A DNA stretch of 5,671 nucleotides from the NCBI GenBank assembly GCA_017399515.1, contig JAFQBZ010000163.1, forward strand, positions 1 to 5,671, in the 5' to 3' direction. The notes beneath the pieces were generated by a model that saw only the letters and a program-made list of their open reading frames with translations, did not search any database and was not told the DNA's origin. The position numbers and the translations under genes were made by a program. Positions 5,083 through 5,671 of this stretch are shown here, piece by piece. Each line of letters begins with the position of its first letter. Position 1 is the first letter of the stretch. The DNA is from Clostridia bacterium. GTDB taxonomy: Bacteria > Bacillota > Clostridia > Christensenellales > UBA1242.

Positions 5083-5671
5083 TTAAATTATCTTAATATT
5101 TTCACCACCGATAATTTCGGAAATTTCAGCAACGAACGAATTTGATGGATTTGCCTTTAAACCCAAATTATAAAGTTTTTTATTATGTTGAACCATAACC
5201 GGACACTTTCCTTGATAACAAGAAACAACTTCACCAATAAGGTCAACAAGAGATTTGTCATCTAAATTGAATTTTAAATAAACATTAGGAATTTTCTCTT
5301 CCTTCTTTTCGCTAGCACCAAACACAGCAGTTGCTTCAGCCGAAGCATTTGCTTTTTGTTTTTTGTCTAAATATTCAATTTTTTCAACAAGCACAATTGG
5401 TTTTTCACCAACACGAATTGAAAGCCTGCCCTCAATATGAACAATTCTGTCTTGCACCAATTCATCCATTTCTTTTCGTAAATCTTGTTGAAAACCATAC
5501 AATCAAATTCACCGTATATGTCTTCGACTGTGATAATAGCCATTGGTTTGTTGGTTTGCTTTGTCATAATCTTTTTAACAAGTGAAACCACACCACCACA
5601 GTTAACAGTCATTCCATCTTTAAGGTCACTCACAAAGTCTTGGTTTTGACCATCTTCGATTTCTTCACCTG
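5083..5671 (-). CDS. dnaE: DNA polymerase III alpha subunit (DnaE), C-terminal part, frameshifted; 5' end beyond window
   Basis: This is the tail of the replicative polymerase alpha subunit. It is read in two frames. The first, from the right edge to about 5477, gives GQNQDFVSDLKDGM, GGVVSLVKKIMTK, AIITVEDIYGEFDCMVF and NKIYEK: the start of the OB-fold (tRNA_anti) nucleic-acid-binding domain. The second, from about 5475 to the TAA at 5085-5083, gives EMDELVQDRIVHIEGRLSIR, the rest of that OB fold, followed by a short Ala/Lys/Glu linker and the small C-terminal domain ending GGENIKII. Joining the frames needs one added base in an A4 run (T4 on +, 5473-5476) and then restores the expected YEKEMDELVQDR with no missing residues. 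As dnaE is normally essential in Bacillota, a sequencing or assembly error is the likeliest cause. It is upstream of pfkA, a familiar gene order in the phylum. The polymerase core lies outside the window. Confidence 0.85.
5473..5476 (-). other. Frameshift site in dnaE (one base missing in an A-run)
   Basis: On the coding strand the sequence reads TAC GAA AA-GAA ATG GAT. With one more A in the run it reads TAC GAA AAA GAA ATG GAT (Y E K E M D), which keeps the family spacing between the VFxKxYEK and IVxxxGRLSIR motifs. The frame offset between the two halves (one base short) agrees. There is no canonical X-XXY-YYZ slippery heptamer in the required frame, so programmed frameshifting is unlikely. 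Confidence 0.75.

Noticed and set aside
5069..5085. Terminator between dnaE and pfkA
   Set aside because: Only a five-base AATAA/TTATT stem is possible, far too weak to terminate.
5475..5502. Programmed -1 frameshifting in dnaE
   Set aside because: No canonical slippery heptamer is in the correct frame, and a programmed site in the OB fold of dnaE is not a known feature of the family.
1..5671. CRISPR arrays, tRNA genes, insertion sequences, prophage or defence genes
   Set aside because: No regularly spaced direct repeats, cloverleaf-like sequence, transposase-like protein or terminal repeats were seen on either strand.

Overview
The window is AT-rich (roughly one-third G+C by eye). It has strong AAGGAG-type ribosome binding sites, one TTG start, short intergenic gaps and sigma-A-like promoters. 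These traits, together with a dnaE-pfkA gene pair, point to a low-GC Gram-positive bacterium, most likely a Clostridia-like Bacillota. This is an inference; no marker gene here fixes the species.

Layout. From 1 to 2320 on the + strand lies the end of an ABC importer operon of the nitrate/sulfonate/taurine (SsuABC/TauABC) type: a substrate-binding protein cut by the window start, its ATPase, and its permease, the last two overlapping by 4 nt. A small hairpin with an A-run on one side and a T-run on the other (about 2309-2341) spans the stop codons of the permease and of the gene facing it, and probably terminates transcription in both directions. From 2324 to 3886 on the - strand is a two-gene unit: an RNase Z-like metallo-beta-lactamase-fold hydrolase followed by a small multidrug export family (COG2426) membrane protein with an acidic tail. 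The stop codon of the first gene lies inside the ribosome binding site of the second. Their promoter (3909-3936) is well formed and carries an inverted repeat. From 3991 to 5671 on the - strand are a strong terminator, 6-phosphofructokinase (pfkA) and the 3' end of dnaE (replicative DNA polymerase III alpha subunit), which runs off the right edge and carries an apparent one-base frameshift.

How the genes work together. The ABC genes form one import machine of unknown substrate. The dnaE-pfkA pairing is a familiar neighbourhood in Bacillota and reflects shared gene order rather than a shared pathway. The hydrolase and the membrane protein are coupled in translation, but no common function can be read from the sequence.

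I see no CRISPR array, tRNA, rRNA, riboswitch or mobile element, and no convincing new biological system. The points most worth checking are two catalytic-position substitutions in PfkA (Asp129 to Asn, Arg171 to Ala), the dnaE frameshift, and the inverted repeat over the hydrolase promoter.
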